Source: Stieleria tagensis (GTDB lineage Bacteria; Planctomycetota; Planctomycetia; Pirellulales; Pirellulaceae). From it: a DNA stretch of 64,000 nucleotides. Under the pieces are notes generated by a model that was not told the DNA's origin, searched no databases, and worked only from the letters and a program-made list of their open reading frames with translations. Shown piece after piece: positions 34,915-44,324 of this stretch (position 1 is the first letter of the stretch; each line of letters begins with the position of its first letter). A program made the translations under genes and the position numbers. The stretch covers positions 124,001 to 188,000 of the forward strand of contig NZ_JAMYFE010000033.1 of NCBI RefSeq assembly GCF_024129865.1, given 5' to 3'.

Positions 34915-36960
34915 TTAACCAAGTAGTTCAGCGTCTAGCTTCTGCTTGCAGTCGCTGATCACACGGCTGACGAGCGCGTCCGCGTCTTCACCACTCATCG
35001 TGCCGTCGTCACGCTGCAGTTGCATCGAAAACAGCACTCGCTTGCGATCCTTGCCGTCTTTGGCAGCGTCCCGATAGGTTTCGCGATAGGCCATTGATTT
35101 CAGTGGGTCGCCGACCGCCGCTCGAACCACCGTTTCCAAGTCGTTCCAGCGGACCGATTCGGCCATCACAAAATTCAAATCCCGTTCGACCGACGGGAAC
35201 ATGCTGACGACGACCTGCTGCGGTACCAGTTGGCTGTCGGCTAGCAATCCCGGCAGCGAGAGTTCCGCGACGACCACCTTCCCCGGCAATTTCCATTGCT
35301 TAAGGGTTTTCGGATCAACCACCCCTAGGTATCCGAGCTGCGATTGGCCCAGCGACACGCGGACCAATTGCCCCGGCACAAAGCCGGATGAGGGAACCGG
35401 TGTGACACTGATCGGGTGTTTGGTGCCAAGCATTTCACAAAGTGATTCCAGGATGCCTTTGGCGGTGAAGAAGTCTCCGCCGACGACCATGCCCACGGTG
35501 TACAGTTCTTCGGGCAAATCTTCCGGCGTCTTGCCGGGCACGTAGATGTGAGCGATTTCAAACAAGTTGGCTTCGATCGACGCCGACGCCCAGTTGTTGG
35601 CGCGGGCCTGCAACAGACTTGGCATCAACGTCCGTCGCAGCCGTTTGGCGCCTTTGAGCATCGCGGTTTGGGTTGCCAGCGCTGGGCGATCGGTCCATGG
35701 CGACAACGATTCGTCTAGCTTTTTTGTCACCACACTGGGCGTCATCGCTTCGCTCAATCCAGCCGCGGTCAACACGCGGCGAATCTTTTCGGTCGCCGAA
35801 TCAAACGTCCGCTTGCTGCTGGGCGCTACCGGGATCGGACTGTCTTCGGGGATCTTGTCATAGCCATGGATCCGCGCCACTTCTTCGATCAAATCAGCTT
35901 GGCGGGTCAGATCATGGCGCCAGCTGGGCGCGACAAAGCTAGCTTCGCCGTTGGAAAAGGGACGCTCGCATTGGCAGCCGAGCGCGGTCAAGATTCGCTG
36001 TACTTGCTCGGCATCAATCGTGATCCCCAAGATCCGCTCGATCTCCGACAGTCGCAGCACGATCGGATCGCTACCGGGAATGTCAGCCGCCGTATCGATC
36101 ACACCGTCGGCAACGGTCCCACCAGCCGATTCGACGATCAATTGGCAAACACGTCGGCTGGCCCAATCGACTCCGACCGGATCGACGCGACGTTCGAAGC
36201 GGAACGAAGATGGACTGTGCAGTTTTAACTTTCGCGCCGTGCGGCGAACCGAAAGTGGTGTGAAGATGGCGGCCTCGATCACCAGATCGGTCGTGGTCTC
36301 GGTGACTTCCGAATCTGCACCGCCCATCACACCAGCAACGGCCGAGGCATGTTGCCCGTCAGCAATCACACACATCGACGGATCAAGTTCATACTGGCGA
36401 TGATCAATCGCCGTGATCGACTCTTTGTCAGCAGCCGGGCGGATCACAATTTTTTGGTCGGCGATGGATGCGTAATCAAACGCGTGCAACGGTTGGCCGC
36501 ATTCCATCATCACATAGTTGGTGGCGTCGACGACATTGTTCACCACACCGATTCCGACACTGCGCAGCGCCGCCTGCATCCAGTCTGGACTGGGACCAAT
36601 TTTGACGCCTTGGATGACGCGCGCCGTGTAGCGCGGACAGGCTTCGGTGAATTGGTTATCGACTCTCAACAGCGAATCGATTGGCACCGATGACGCGGGC
36701 AGTTTCGGCGTGGGGACTTTTAATTCTCGGTCGTACAGCACCGCGATCTCACGGGCCACACCTAGATGGCCCAGGCAGTCACCGCGATTGCTGGTCACTT
36801 CCAGATCGATGCAGAAATCATCCGCAGCCAGTGCGGGATTGTCCGCCGGTGTCTCGGTGCCCTCGTGGTTCAGTCCACTGAGCGCCAGTCGCGTCTCCAA
36901 CTCTTCGCGATCCATGTTGAGATCGACGTATTGGGAGAGCCATTTCCAAGAAACAAGCAT
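34915..36960 (-). CDS. pheT: Phenylalanyl-tRNA synthetase beta subunit, lacking the EMAP II-like domain
   Basis: 681 residues, against about 790-800 in most bacteria. It starts LVSWKWLSQYVDLNMDREELETRLALSGL, the B1 domain, and goes straight to DFCIDLEVTSNRGDCLGHLG. In the usual protein a tRNA-binding OB domain of about 110 residues (with CGAPN and similar) lies here. The B3/B4 editing domain (YVMMECGQPLHAFDYA, KLHSPSSFRFERRVDP), B5 and catalytic-like modules, and the C-terminal ferredoxin-like anticodon-binding domain (FPSVERDLNFVM...) are present. It works with the alpha subunit encoded just upstream as an alpha2beta2 tetramer. The gene is 66 bp after pheS. The gap is in the middle of a clean reading frame, so it is not a sequencing error. 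Confidence 0.93.
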   Translation of the reverse strand: MLVSWKWLSQYVDLNMDREELETRLALSGLNHEGTETPADNPALAADDFCIDLEVTSNRGDCLGHLGVAREIAVLYDRELKVPTPKLPASSVPIDSLLRVDNQFTEACPRYTARVIQGVKIGPSPDWMQAALRSVGIGVVNNVVDATNYVMMECGQPLHAFDYASIADQKIVIRPAADKESITAIDHRQYELDPSMCVIADGQHASAVAGVMGGADSEVTETTTDLVIEAAIFTPLSVRRTARKLKLHSPSSFRFERRVDPVGVDWASRRVCQLIVESAGGTVADGVIDTAADIPGSDPIVLRLSEIERILGITIDAEQVQRILTALGCQCERPFSNGEASFVAPSWRHDLTRQADLIEEVARIHGYDKIPEDSPIPVAPSSKRTFDSATEKIRRVLTAAGLSEAMTPSVVTKKLDESLSPWTDRPALATQTAMLKGAKRLRRTLMPSLLQARANNWASASIEANLFEIAHIYVPGKTPEDLPEELYTVGMVVGGDFFTAKGILESLCEMLGTKHPISVTPVPSSGFVPGQLVRVSLGQSQLGYLGVVDPKTLKQWKLPGKVVVAELSLPGLLADSQLVPQQVVVSMFPSVERDLNFVMAESVRWNDLETVVRAAVGDPLKSMAYRETYRDAAKDGKDRKRVLFSMQLQRDDGTMSGEDADALVSRVISDCKQKLDAELLG

Positions 36961-37026
36961 GGTGAGTTCCAGGTGACGAGCGTTTGATCGCCCGTGTCGT
37001 ATCGAAGTCTGCCCAGTTGTGGCAAA

Positions 37027-38058
37027 CTAAAATTGACTTAGAAAGCGCATGTCGCCGCTGTACAGATCGCGGATGTCTTTGATCCCGTGACGTCGCATGC
37101 ACAGTCGTTCCACGCCCAATCCAAAGGCAAATCCGCTGACTTGATCGGGATCGTAACCGACGGCTCGAAAGACGTTGGGATCGACCATTCCGGCGCCGCC
37201 AAACTCGATCCACTGGCCGTCCCACAAAAAGTCGACTTCGACACTGGGTTCGGTGAAGGGAAAGAACGAAGGGCGGAATCGGATTTCGACATCACCGCCT
37301 AGATAGTTGGTGGCAAACACGCGGAGGACGGTTTTCAAATTGGCCATCGTCACGTGGGTGTCGACCAACAAGCCTTCCATTTGATGAAACATCGGAAAAT
37401 GGGTCGCATCGGGATCGTCCGGACGATAAACACGTCCCAACGAAATGATGCGAATCGGCGGTTGGCGGTTTTCCATCACACGGATCTGAACCGTGCTGGT
37501 TTGGCTGCGCAGTAGACGGCTGCCTTCGACGTTGCGATTTTCCGATCCCGATTCGGCGGTTGCCAAATAGAAATTGTCCAGCGGATCGCGGGCCGGGTGG
37601 TCTTCCGGGATGTTCAGTGCAACGAAGTTATGCCAGGGGTCTTCGACCTCCGGGCCCTCGGCCGCCTCGAAACCCATCCGCCCCATGATCTCGGTCAGGT
37701 GCGTGATCGTTTGGGTGATCGGATGAATGTGTCCGACCGATGGTCGAACGCCCGGCAGGGTGGGATCGAACGTCGGGTCGGCACCGCTTTCGCCACCACC
37801 GCCCAAACGTTGTTGGGCCTCGGCGACGGCGGCTTCGATGGCTTGCTTGGCCTCGTTCAGCCGCATGCCCGCGTTCTTGCGGTCTTCGGCTGCGACCTTG
37901 CCCATCTGCTTTTGGATGTCTTTGAGCGCGCCCTTCTTCTGACCGACATATTTGACACGCGCAGCCTCGAATGCATCGGCATCCGACGCTGCGGTCAGCG
38001 TCTCGATCGCCTCGGTTTGCAAGCAGTCCAAGGCGGAGAGAAAGTTTTGAAGAGACAT
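37027..38058 (-). CDS. pheS: Phenylalanyl-tRNA synthetase alpha subunit
   Basis: From the ATG at 38058, 343 residues, the usual size. The in-frame extension to 38178 reads through the neighbouring rplT region and is rejected. The N-terminal coiled-coil ([17 protein letters not shown] and so on) binds tRNA. The catalytic motifs are in order: motif 2 [18 protein letters not shown] with the preceding [12 protein letters not shown], and motif 3 [51 protein letters not shown] is the substrate-side signature of PheS. It forms the catalytic subunit with PheT. It lies 22 bp after rplT, and pheT follows 66 bp downstream. Confidence 0.97.
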   Translation of the reverse strand: MSLQNFLSALDCLQTEAIETLTAASDADAFEAARVKYVGQKKGALKDIQKQMGKVAAEDRKNAGMRLNEAKQAIEAAVAEAQQRLGGGGESGADPTFDPTLPGVRPSVGHIHPITQTITHLTEIMGRMGFEAAEGPEVEDPWHNFVALNIPEDHPARDPLDNFYLATAESGSENRNVEGSRLLRSQTSTVQIRVMENRQPPIRIISLGRVYRPDDPDATHFPMFHQMEGLLVDTHVTMANLKTVLRVFATNYLGGDVEIRFRPSFFPFTEPSVEVDFLWDGQWIEFGGAGMVDPNVFRAVGYDPDQVSGFAFGLGVERLCMRRHGIKDIRDLYSGDMRFLSQF

Positions 38059-38080
38059 CGAAGGGCTGTTGTTGCTCAGC

Positions 38081-38437
38081 TTAAGCTGCCAGAGCTTCCT
38101 TGACTTTTTCGACCACGGCGGTGAAGCCGGCTTCGTCGTGAATCGCCATTTCGGAAAGCGTTTTGCGGTCCAATTCAATCCCGGCCTTCTTCAGACCAAA
38201 AATGAACTCGCTGTAACGCAGGCCGTGTTGACGGCTGGCGGCGTTCAAACGGGTGATCCACAAACGACGGAACTCACGTTTCTTGACGCGGCGGTCACGA
38301 AACGCATACGCGCCACTGCGAACCAAGGTCTCTTTGACCGATCGGATCAGTTTTCCGCGTCCGCCGACATAGCCTTTGGCGCGTTTGTAAAGTCGTTTCT
38401 TCGATTGCCGACGAGCGGCACCTTTGGTGGCACGCAT
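38081..38437 (-). CDS. rplT: 50S ribosomal protein L20
   Basis: 118 residues, the standard length. [55 protein letters not shown], and [35 protein letters not shown] match L20 over its whole length. Unlike the usual Gammaproteobacterial cluster, infC is not upstream; rpmI is 94 bp upstream and pheS follows. Confidence 0.97.
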   Translation of the reverse strand: MRATKGAARRQSKKRLYKRAKGYVGGRGKLIRSVKETLVRSGAYAFRDRRVKKREFRRLWITRLNAASRQHGLRYSEFIFGLKKAGIELDRKTLSEMAIHDEAGFTAVVEKVKEALAA

Positions 38438-38531
38438 GGGTGCATTCTCTTCAAGGTTGTTCTGGACTCAGGCCCCGGCCCACACAGAGGTGGTGAGCCG
38501 ATGTTTCGCCTATCCAAATGGGTTAAAAAAA

Positions 38532-38738
38532 CTAGTTGCTGTAGCCGTTGAGCGACGCCTGGATGGATTTTTCCATGCAGGTATCCAGCGAAGTCGTGCC
38601 GCGCAGGTTGCGACGACGCTTTTTGGTCAAACCGTTTGCCAAGTGGCTGGTGCCACTTTGACGGTGCATCGCCTTGCCCGTAGCGGACAAACGGAAACGC
38701 TTCTTGATGCCCTTATGGGTCTTCATCTTGTTGCCCAT
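38532..38738 (-). CDS. rpmI: 50S ribosomal protein L35
   Basis: 68 residues. The start at 38738 gives MGNKMKTHKGIKKRFRLSATG, the usual L35 beginning; the frame is open back to 38786 but that part is not L35. The basic centre (HLANGLTKKRRRNLRGTT) fits. It is the first gene of the group rpmI-rplT-pheS-pheT-DUF4272. Confidence 0.95.
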   Translation of the reverse strand: MGNKMKTHKGIKKRFRLSATGKAMHRQSGTSHLANGLTKKRRRNLRGTTSLDTCMEKSIQASLNGYSN

Positions 38739-38873
38739 GATTCCATCTTTTGGTGGGTGTTCATTGATTTGCCTACCGCAAGTCATTGGCAGGGAATCGC
38801 GAAATGTAGCAACCGCGCAACGGATTCGGAAGAGGGTTCCAGTCGCAGAAACCTCGATTTCGCGGGGTTTTGG

Positions 38874-39773
38874 CTAGCTGACTAGATTCAGTTGCTGATT
38901 CATCTGCTCGGTCGCCGCTCGCACAGCGTCCTGCCAACGCGCGTCACCGAACTTATCGGCAAATTCCTCGCGGGCATGAGCGAAAATGATGTGACGAGAG
39001 CTATTGACGACCGCCCCCATGCCATTTTCGTGGAATCCGCCTTTGACATCATCAGCCGCGCCGCCCTGGGCGCCAAAACCAGGGATCAGAATCCAGCTGT
39101 GCGGCATCGCCGCGCGCATCGCCACCAGCTCCTCCGGGTAAGTCGCTCCGACCACGGCTCCCAGCGGTCCATAGCCGTCCGCATTGGTGCGGCTGGCGTT
39201 CAGTTCGGTCAGCAATTCTGCGACGCGGGCGTAGACGGTTTGCCCATCGCTCTGGCGGTTCTGTAGCAGCCCGCCGCCGGGATTGGACGTTTTGACCAGC
39301 ACAAACACGCCAGCCCCGCGCTGATCGCACATCTCGACAAACGGTTCAATACTATCGCGGCCCAGATAGGGGCTGACGGTCAATGAATCGCTGCCCCAGG
39401 GGCTGTCGGCACCCAAGTAGGCGTCGGCATAGGCCGTGGCGGTGCTGCCGATGTCATTGCGTTTGCCGTCCAAGATCACCAGCAACTCGCGTTTTCGCGC
39501 GTGGGCGACGACTTCGCCCAGTGAAATCATCCCGGCCGGACCCAGTTGTTCGAAAAATGCCGCCTGTGGTTTGACGCAGGGGACAAGATCGGCCACGACG
39601 TCGATGATTTCGCAACAAAACTGGGTGTAGGCCGCCGCCCATTGCTCTGGCCGATCCGCGTCGATCGCATCCCGCAGCGGGGCGGGCAACGAGGCTTTGC
39701 GGGGGTCCAGCCCGACACAGGTCACCGATCGGGTGCGGCGGACCGCGGCGGCCAATTGAGTCGCAAACGACAT
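38874..39773 (-). CDS. pyrF: Orotidine 5'-phosphate decarboxylase (type 2)
   Basis: 299 residues, the longer type 2 subfamily. RSVTCVGLDPRKASLP starts the barrel; the catalytic lysine and aspartates are in LLVILDGKRNDIGSTATAYA. FVLVKTSNPGGGLLQNRQ, GAVVGATYPEELVAMRAAMP and ILIPGFGAQGGAADDVK fit the phosphate-binding loops. It decarboxylates OMP to UMP, last step of pyrimidine synthesis. No other pyr gene is near. It is 136 bp upstream of rpmI on the same strand. Confidence 0.96.
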   Translation of the reverse strand: MSFATQLAAAVRRTRSVTCVGLDPRKASLPAPLRDAIDADRPEQWAAAYTQFCCEIIDVVADLVPCVKPQAAFFEQLGPAGMISLGEVVAHARKRELLVILDGKRNDIGSTATAYADAYLGADSPWGSDSLTVSPYLGRDSIEPFVEMCDQRGAGVFVLVKTSNPGGGLLQNRQSDGQTVYARVAELLTELNASRTNADGYGPLGAVVGATYPEELVAMRAAMPHSWILIPGFGAQGGAADDVKGGFHENGMGAVVNSSRHIIFAHAREEFADKFGDARWQDAVRAATEQMNQQLNLVS

Positions 39774-39999
39774 ACGGCAAAAACTCCGGAATGAAAACTT
39801 CGTGGCAAACCAAGCGAGCCTCCGAGCATCGCCGGCGGCCAGTTTCTCACGTCGACCGGCAACCGGGAACCAGGGGCGCGACCGCGAGACACGGTTCAGT
39901 CAGAATTTGGCGGTCAAAAGGGGCATGCCAGAATTGCACCGAATACCTCCGCCGACGCTCTAGAAAATCCCGAGCGTCTCCGCTACTCTAGCGGCCACA

Positions 40000-40074
40000 C
40001 GGGATGTGGCTCAGCCTGGTTAGAGCGCTGCACTGGGGGTGCAGAGGTCGCAAGTTCGAATCTTGTCATCCCGA
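40000..40074 (+). tRNA. tRNA-Pro (anticodon GGG)
   Basis: CGGGATG (40000-40006) pairs with CATCCCG (40067-40073), with A74 as discriminator. The D arm is GCTC/GAGC, the anticodon stem CTGCA/TGCAG encloses loop CTGGGGG with anticodon GGG, and the T arm is GCAAG-TTCGAAT-CTTGT. The 3' CCA is not encoded. A run of six T at 40079-40084 probably ends transcription. It marks the border between core genes and the accessory region to the right. Confidence 0.95.
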
Positions 40075-40234
40075 CTTGTTTTTTACGGCATTTTTGACTC
40101 CAAGCCGTCCTTGTCGTTGAGCCCCCCGGGGCAAATCCGGGGCAGCATTGGAGTAGCACTGCAGTTGCATCGCTGGTTCTTCCGGCACCGCGAATCGATA
40201 TTCGATCGCCGCAACCTCAGGAGCTTCTCCTGCC

Positions 40235-40582
40235 TTGGCTCGAACAAATCGAAGGAACGCCGGGTACGCAATCAGCTACAGGCTTGGCGGTCGAAAGAAG
40301 AGCGGCGGTCGCGATGGCAAATGGCATTTGCATGTCGCCAGGGAACGTCGGCAGTATCTTGAGTTAAAAGCTTGGTTTGCCGAACGCGTTCGGCGCGATT
40401 CACCAAGAGCACTTGCGTTGGCGTTTTGTCGGCTGCCAATTGCGCCCGATGCGCCGATCCGTAGGCAACTGCTCATGATCCATTGCGAAGTCAATCGCAT
40501 CAGGAAGAAAGCAGGCAAGCCTCCATTGCCGACTGAGACTCTCCTCTTGAAACGGAGAATCGTCCGGCCGTTCGGTCCGTAG
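40235..40582 (+). CDS. Doubtful small basic protein
   Basis: A frame of 115 residues starting with TTG, just after the tRNA. It is very basic (ARTNRRNAGYAISYRLGGRK; RRQLLMIHCEVNRIRKKAGK) with no family I recognise. The composition resembles a real protein more than an arbitrary frame, but the rare start and lack of neighbours leave it uncertain. It may be a remnant of an integrated element. Confidence 0.3.
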   Translation: MARTNRRNAGYAISYRLGGRKKSGGRDGKWHLHVARERRQYLELKAWFAERVRRDSPRALALAFCRLPIAPDAPIRRQLLMIHCEVNRIRKKAGKPPLPTETLLLKRRIVRPFGP

Positions 40583-41100
40583 GGATCTTGATCACTATGG
40601 AATGGCATCCATTCATTGAGGAATCAATCACAGCGAAGCGGCAAATCTGCCTGTCACAATCGAATTCGAAACCAATCGGCTTCGTGGATTCGATTGGACC
40701 ATCCGCCAGTTCGTGGCGATTTCCGTTGGGCGCGTCGGTCAACACACCGATTACAGATTCGTTGCTTCGTCGCAGTTTCCTCTCAATCTGGTCCGAGATT
40801 TTGCGAAGAGTGCAGCGAACCGATCGGGCGAACTCGCTTCGGCCGATGCATCCTCCTTCAGATTAAACTTTCTTTTGCCGCTTCGGTATTGAACACCGCT
40901 TGAGTTAGAGCGCGCCACAAATCCAAGGGGCGCGGCCAGCCGTCGCATCACAACGGCGCAGAATGGGCGATTGCGACCAAGATGAATCGAATCGATTCCT
41001 TCCTGCCGTTTCTCTGCCCAACTGATAAATCCTGGGCGCAAACGCGAATAGCCAGAACGAGGTCACTGTCGTACGGCGAGTCCCGGGACGACCTACCGAT
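40583..41100. other. Non-coding or eroded stretch
   Basis: About 500 bp with only short, overlapping frames of poor composition on both strands. I see no hairpin, RNA gene or recognisable fragment. Together with the preceding small frame it separates the tRNA from the HAD phosphatase gene. Confidence 0.4.
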
Positions 41101-42090
41101 TCACTCGTCCGGGTAGATCATATTCCAATCCCGCTTCATGTCGACTACGGTCCAACCGTGCTTGGCGGCGTCGTCGAGCGCTTTATCGAGCTGGCCGATA
41201 TGTGAGTCTCGGTCGTAGGCCCATTCGCGCTGGGCGTCGGTGTGATGCACAATCAAACCAAGACTCGGCGAATGGCTGATCGTTGTGTACTGAAGCATTT
41301 GCAGGTCGCCGTCTGAATTACCAGCGGCGAGGATTGGCCGATGTCCAATGTGCGAGTTGATCCCGAGTGGTTTGCCTTCTTTGTCGTCGATAAAGTCGAC
41401 TTCTGACAACCGGATGATGACCGGCTTGCCGTCACGGAGTTCGTACCGCGTCTTAATGCTACTCCCAACGACCTGCTCCGGTGGAATGCCGTAGGTTGCT
41501 TTGGTCCATGGCCGCATGAACTCGATTCCGCCACCTGAGACAATGAATGTCTTGAACCCGTTGACGCGGAGGTACGCTAGCAGTTCGAGCATTGGTTGAA
41601 AGACCATCTCCTTGTACAGTCGACCGGTCTTGGGATGCGTGGCGGTGGAAATCCAATCGGTGACGATTGCCTCGAATTCATCGGTTGTCATGCCGGCATG
41701 TGTGGCGGCGATGATTTGGATGAGCGACTTCTTGCCGCCCGCCATGACCGCTTTTAGGTCGCCATCGAGTACACCTTTGAACGGCTGTTTCTCCTTCCAT
41801 TCGGGATGCTCTGGCGCCAGCGTTTTGACGCGATCCAAGGCGAACGCAAGCTGGAAGTAGAATGGCTGTTCGCTCCACAGCGTGCCGTCGTTATCGAACG
41901 TAGCAATTCGCTCGGCGGCTCTGACGTAATCCGGGCTTTCCTCATTGGTCACTCGGTCCACAAAGTCGACAATCGACTGCTTCGTTTTGCCGTCGTTCCA
42001 CGAAGGCAGCGGATCCGCCTGGGCCAAAGCACTGGCCGCTGGGGACAGAATCAATAGCACGGTTAGAAACTGGAAGTGTCGAGTGGTCAT
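41101..42090 (-). CDS. Secreted HAD-family phosphatase
   Basis: 329 residues with a signal peptide (FLTVLLILSPAASALAQA). HAD motif I is ATFDNDGTLWSEQ, motif II FIVSGGGIEF, motif III is probably a Lys in IKTRYEL or DKEGKPLG, and motif IV GNSDGDLQM. The cap between motifs I and II (about residues 75-170) is helical, as in phosphoserine phosphatase-like proteins. It is exported, so the substrate is presumably a phosphate ester in the periplasm. It is not next to a phosphate regulon. The sulfatase gene lies upstream on the same strand, 260 bp away with a strong terminator between them. Confidence 0.83.
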   Translation of the reverse strand: MTTRHFQFLTVLLILSPAASALAQADPLPSWNDGKTKQSIVDFVDRVTNEESPDYVRAAERIATFDNDGTLWSEQPFYFQLAFALDRVKTLAPEHPEWKEKQPFKGVLDGDLKAVMAGGKKSLIQIIAATHAGMTTDEFEAIVTDWISTATHPKTGRLYKEMVFQPMLELLAYLRVNGFKTFIVSGGGIEFMRPWTKATYGIPPEQVVGSSIKTRYELRDGKPVIIRLSEVDFIDDKEGKPLGINSHIGHRPILAAGNSDGDLQMLQYTTISHSPSLGLIVHHTDAQREWAYDRDSHIGQLDKALDDAAKHGWTVVDMKRDWNMIYPDE

Positions 42091-42304
42091 GGTTGTTGCC
42101 CAATGGACTGCAGTTGCAAAACTGCACCTGTTTGTTGATTACGATTGCTCTTTGACCCAGGCCTTTGCGACTTTGAGCTTGTCCTGGCCGAAATATTGAT
42201 CGTGTCCGATGTAGATGGCTTCAAGGCCCGATCAGTGACTCGCTTCAAATAGTTCTCGAACTATTCGCGTCGATTCAGCGCTCGAAGCTTCCCGGCACAA
42301 AAGG

Positions 42305-42333
42305 AAAACGCGGGCCGCGCGAAGGCGGCCCGC
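42305..42333 (-). terminator. Rho-independent terminator after sulfatase 2
   Basis: GCGGGCCGC (42310-42318) and GCGGCCCGC (42325-42333) form a perfect 9-bp GC stem around GCGAAG. On the minus strand it is followed by GTTTT. It lies 18 bp after the sulfatase 2 stop. Confidence 0.85.
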
Positions 42334-42350
42334 GCCAAAATTCATTCGAC

Positions 42351-44039
42351 CTAGTTGCCGGTTGGGAGCGGAATAACGACTCCCTCTTTCTTCAACTGCT
42401 CACGAACATGCTGGAACCTTTGGTAGGCAGAAATGGTGATCGGCCCTGTGTAGGTTTCGCTCTGCAGTTTGCGTGGCGGGTATTCTACGTAGGTCTTCAT
42501 CAGTTCCTGAATCGATTTGCTAATCGTCACCAGTGTCCAGGTACGCTCGGTGTAGTTATTCATGAAGATGTCGTACCGTTCCTGCGGATCCTGCCATAGG
42601 TCGAAGACCTGCGGTACGGTAGCAACGTATTTTTCGGCCCCTTTCCAACCAAGATTGGAATCAACCGCCAGACCGCCAGTCGCCTGTCCGTCGTCGCCGC
42701 GGATGTTGAAGACGGCTTTATAGTTGCCCACGCGGGCCGCGCCTGGGCTGAGTTCATTCTCGGTGAAGTAGAACCACTCCTTGCGAGTGCTCTTGCCCGT
42801 GCCGAGCAGGACCGGCGACATGTCGTGGCTATCGAAATAGATCGGTTCTCCTTCGCGGTCTTTCTCCGGCAATTTGGTACCGGCCACCGAAGCGAACGTG
42901 GCCATCAAGTCCAGCCCACCGACAATGTCATGGTTCCGCACACCCTCTTTGATTTTTCCCGGCCAAACGGCAATCGCCGGCACGCGGTTGCCCCCTTCTC
43001 GGACCGTGCCTTTCGTGCCGCGGAACGGGGTGTAGCCGGCGTCGGGATAGACGTCCTGCCAGGCTCCGTTGTCCGTGGTGTAGACCACGAGCGTGTTCTT
43101 GTCCAATCCCAGTTCACGGAGTTTATCCATGACGTTTCCGATACGAGTATCCAACTCAACGACCGAGTCGGCGTACTTCGATTTTGACAAGGATTTGTGT
43201 TTGAACTCCGGCGCGGGAAGGTTCGGTTGGTGAACCTTCATGAAGTTGATGTTGATGAAGAATGGCTGATCGGGATTCTTTGCAGCATCTTCCAGGAACT
43301 TGATCCCCGACGCCTCGACATACTTGTCCATGAAGGGAATCCCGACGACGCCATCGGGATACGTGACCCCTTCCAGAGTGACGTTGTCTTCGTTCGGCTT
43401 GTCGACATACTGGCCGTTGACCTTGAAGTCTTCTTTGGCCTCCTCGCCAGCGTTGCCAGAGAGCGATCCCTTGGTGACCTTGTCAAACATCTCCCGCAGC
43501 TTCGGATCCATATCTGGGAACCAAGTTGGATCACCGTAGGTGTAGGCATTGCAGTGATACAGGAAGCAGTGTTCCATCACATCGTATCCCTGAGCGTTGG
43601 GCAACGCGTAATCGGACTCGCCCAGGTGCCACTTGCCGGTAAAATACGTTTTGTAGCCTGCCGACTTCAGTACCGATCCCAGTGTCCACTCGGCTTTGGG
43701 CAATCCGCCGCCTTGGCCTTGAAAGGCGACGGTCGTCATTCCGCTACGGTTGGGAATCCGTCCGGTTTGCATGGCCGCTCGGCCTGGGGTGCAACTCGGC
43801 TGGGCATAGAAGGAGAAGAACGTCATACCCTCGCGGGCCATGCGGTCGATGTTCGGCGTCGGCATGCCGCGGCCTTCACCGCCGCCATAGGGTCCGAGGT
43901 CACCGAACCCGGTGTCGTCGGAAACGAGGAACAGGATATTGGGCTGTTTCTGGTCTTGAGCCCGAACCTCGGTAGTCGTGGCCAGCGAGGCACAGATTGC
44001 CCCGAGGAGGAGTGGCACTGTTAATCGGGTTGCTCTCAT
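42351..44039 (-). CDS. Sulfatase 2 (type I, formylglycine)
   Basis: 562 residues with signal peptide (TVPLLLGAICASLATTTEVRA). ILFLVSDDTGFGDLGPYGGG holds the metal-binding aspartates, and Cys83 in CTPGRAAMQTGR gives the formylglycine motif. GKWHLGESD, NMFMKVHQP-like and TTDNGAW motifs follow. The protein belongs to the long arylsulfatase group often found with the genes at 45-49 kb. The C-terminal half includes QVFDLWQDPQERYDI. It is preceded by a dense palindrome cluster (44231-44270) and a solo repeat arm (44104). Confidence 0.93.
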   Translation of the reverse strand: MRATRLTVPLLLGAICASLATTTEVRAQDQKQPNILFLVSDDTGFGDLGPYGGGEGRGMPTPNIDRMAREGMTFFSFYAQPSCTPGRAAMQTGRIPNRSGMTTVAFQGQGGGLPKAEWTLGSVLKSAGYKTYFTGKWHLGESDYALPNAQGYDVMEHCFLYHCNAYTYGDPTWFPDMDPKLREMFDKVTKGSLSGNAGEEAKEDFKVNGQYVDKPNEDNVTLEGVTYPDGVVGIPFMDKYVEASGIKFLEDAAKNPDQPFFININFMKVHQPNLPAPEFKHKSLSKSKYADSVVELDTRIGNVMDKLRELGLDKNTLVVYTTDNGAWQDVYPDAGYTPFRGTKGTVREGGNRVPAIAVWPGKIKEGVRNHDIVGGLDLMATFASVAGTKLPEKDREGEPIYFDSHDMSPVLLGTGKSTRKEWFYFTENELSPGAARVGNYKAVFNIRGDDGQATGGLAVDSNLGWKGAEKYVATVPQVFDLWQDPQERYDIFMNNYTERTWTLVTISKSIQELMKTYVEYPPRKLQSETYTGPITISAYQRFQHVREQLKKEGVVIPLPTGN

Positions 44040-44103
44040 CTTGATGTGTCCAAAAAAGGTTGGAAAGGTATGCGGGCATCGCGTATTGCGATTCCTGCTT
44101 GAC

Positions 44104-44125
44104 GTAGCTGACGGCCACAGTTCGA
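44104..44125. repeat. Solo left arm of the GTAG-led repeat
   Basis: GTAGCTGACGGCCACAGTTC matches the left arm of array A (GTAGCTGGACCGGCCACGG) with two single-base gaps and one substitution. No right arm follows. It lies 65 bp upstream of sulfatase 2. Confidence 0.45.
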
Positions 44126-44230
44126 ACGACTTTGGCGTCTCAGCCGACCCTGCGTCGGTACCAGAGACGCTCCCCTCAGCATTCTACAGTAAACGTAGAT
44201 GGAGGTCTCTAACCGGTCAATTGAACGATG

Positions 44231-44270
44231 GTTTAATTAAACGGTCGTTTAGCTAAACGATGCATTGTTT
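44231..44270. promoter_or_regulatory. Cluster of overlapping palindromes, candidate TetR-type operators
   Basis: GTTTAATTAAAC (44231-44242) is a perfect 12-bp palindrome; TAAACG-GT-CGTTTA (44238-44251) has 6-bp half-sites around GT; CGTTTAGCTAAACG (44246-44259) is a perfect 14-bp palindrome; and AAACGATGCATTGTTT (44255-44270) is nearly palindromic. Each is spaced about one helical turn or less. The pattern looks like a multi-site operator for a TetR-type dimer. It is about 200 bp upstream of sulfatase 2 (minus strand) and lies beside the IS256-type remnant. No regulator gene is in the window. Confidence 0.5.
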
Positions 44271-44324
44271 AATGGCGGTCTCATTGAATCATCGCAAGAA
44301 TCTCATGCGCAGGCGGTTTTCTCT

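Noticed and set aside
43197-44024. Plus-strand frame of 275 residues opposite sulfatase 2
   Set aside because: Antisense shadow; no motif, while the other strand has signal peptide and formylglycine motif.
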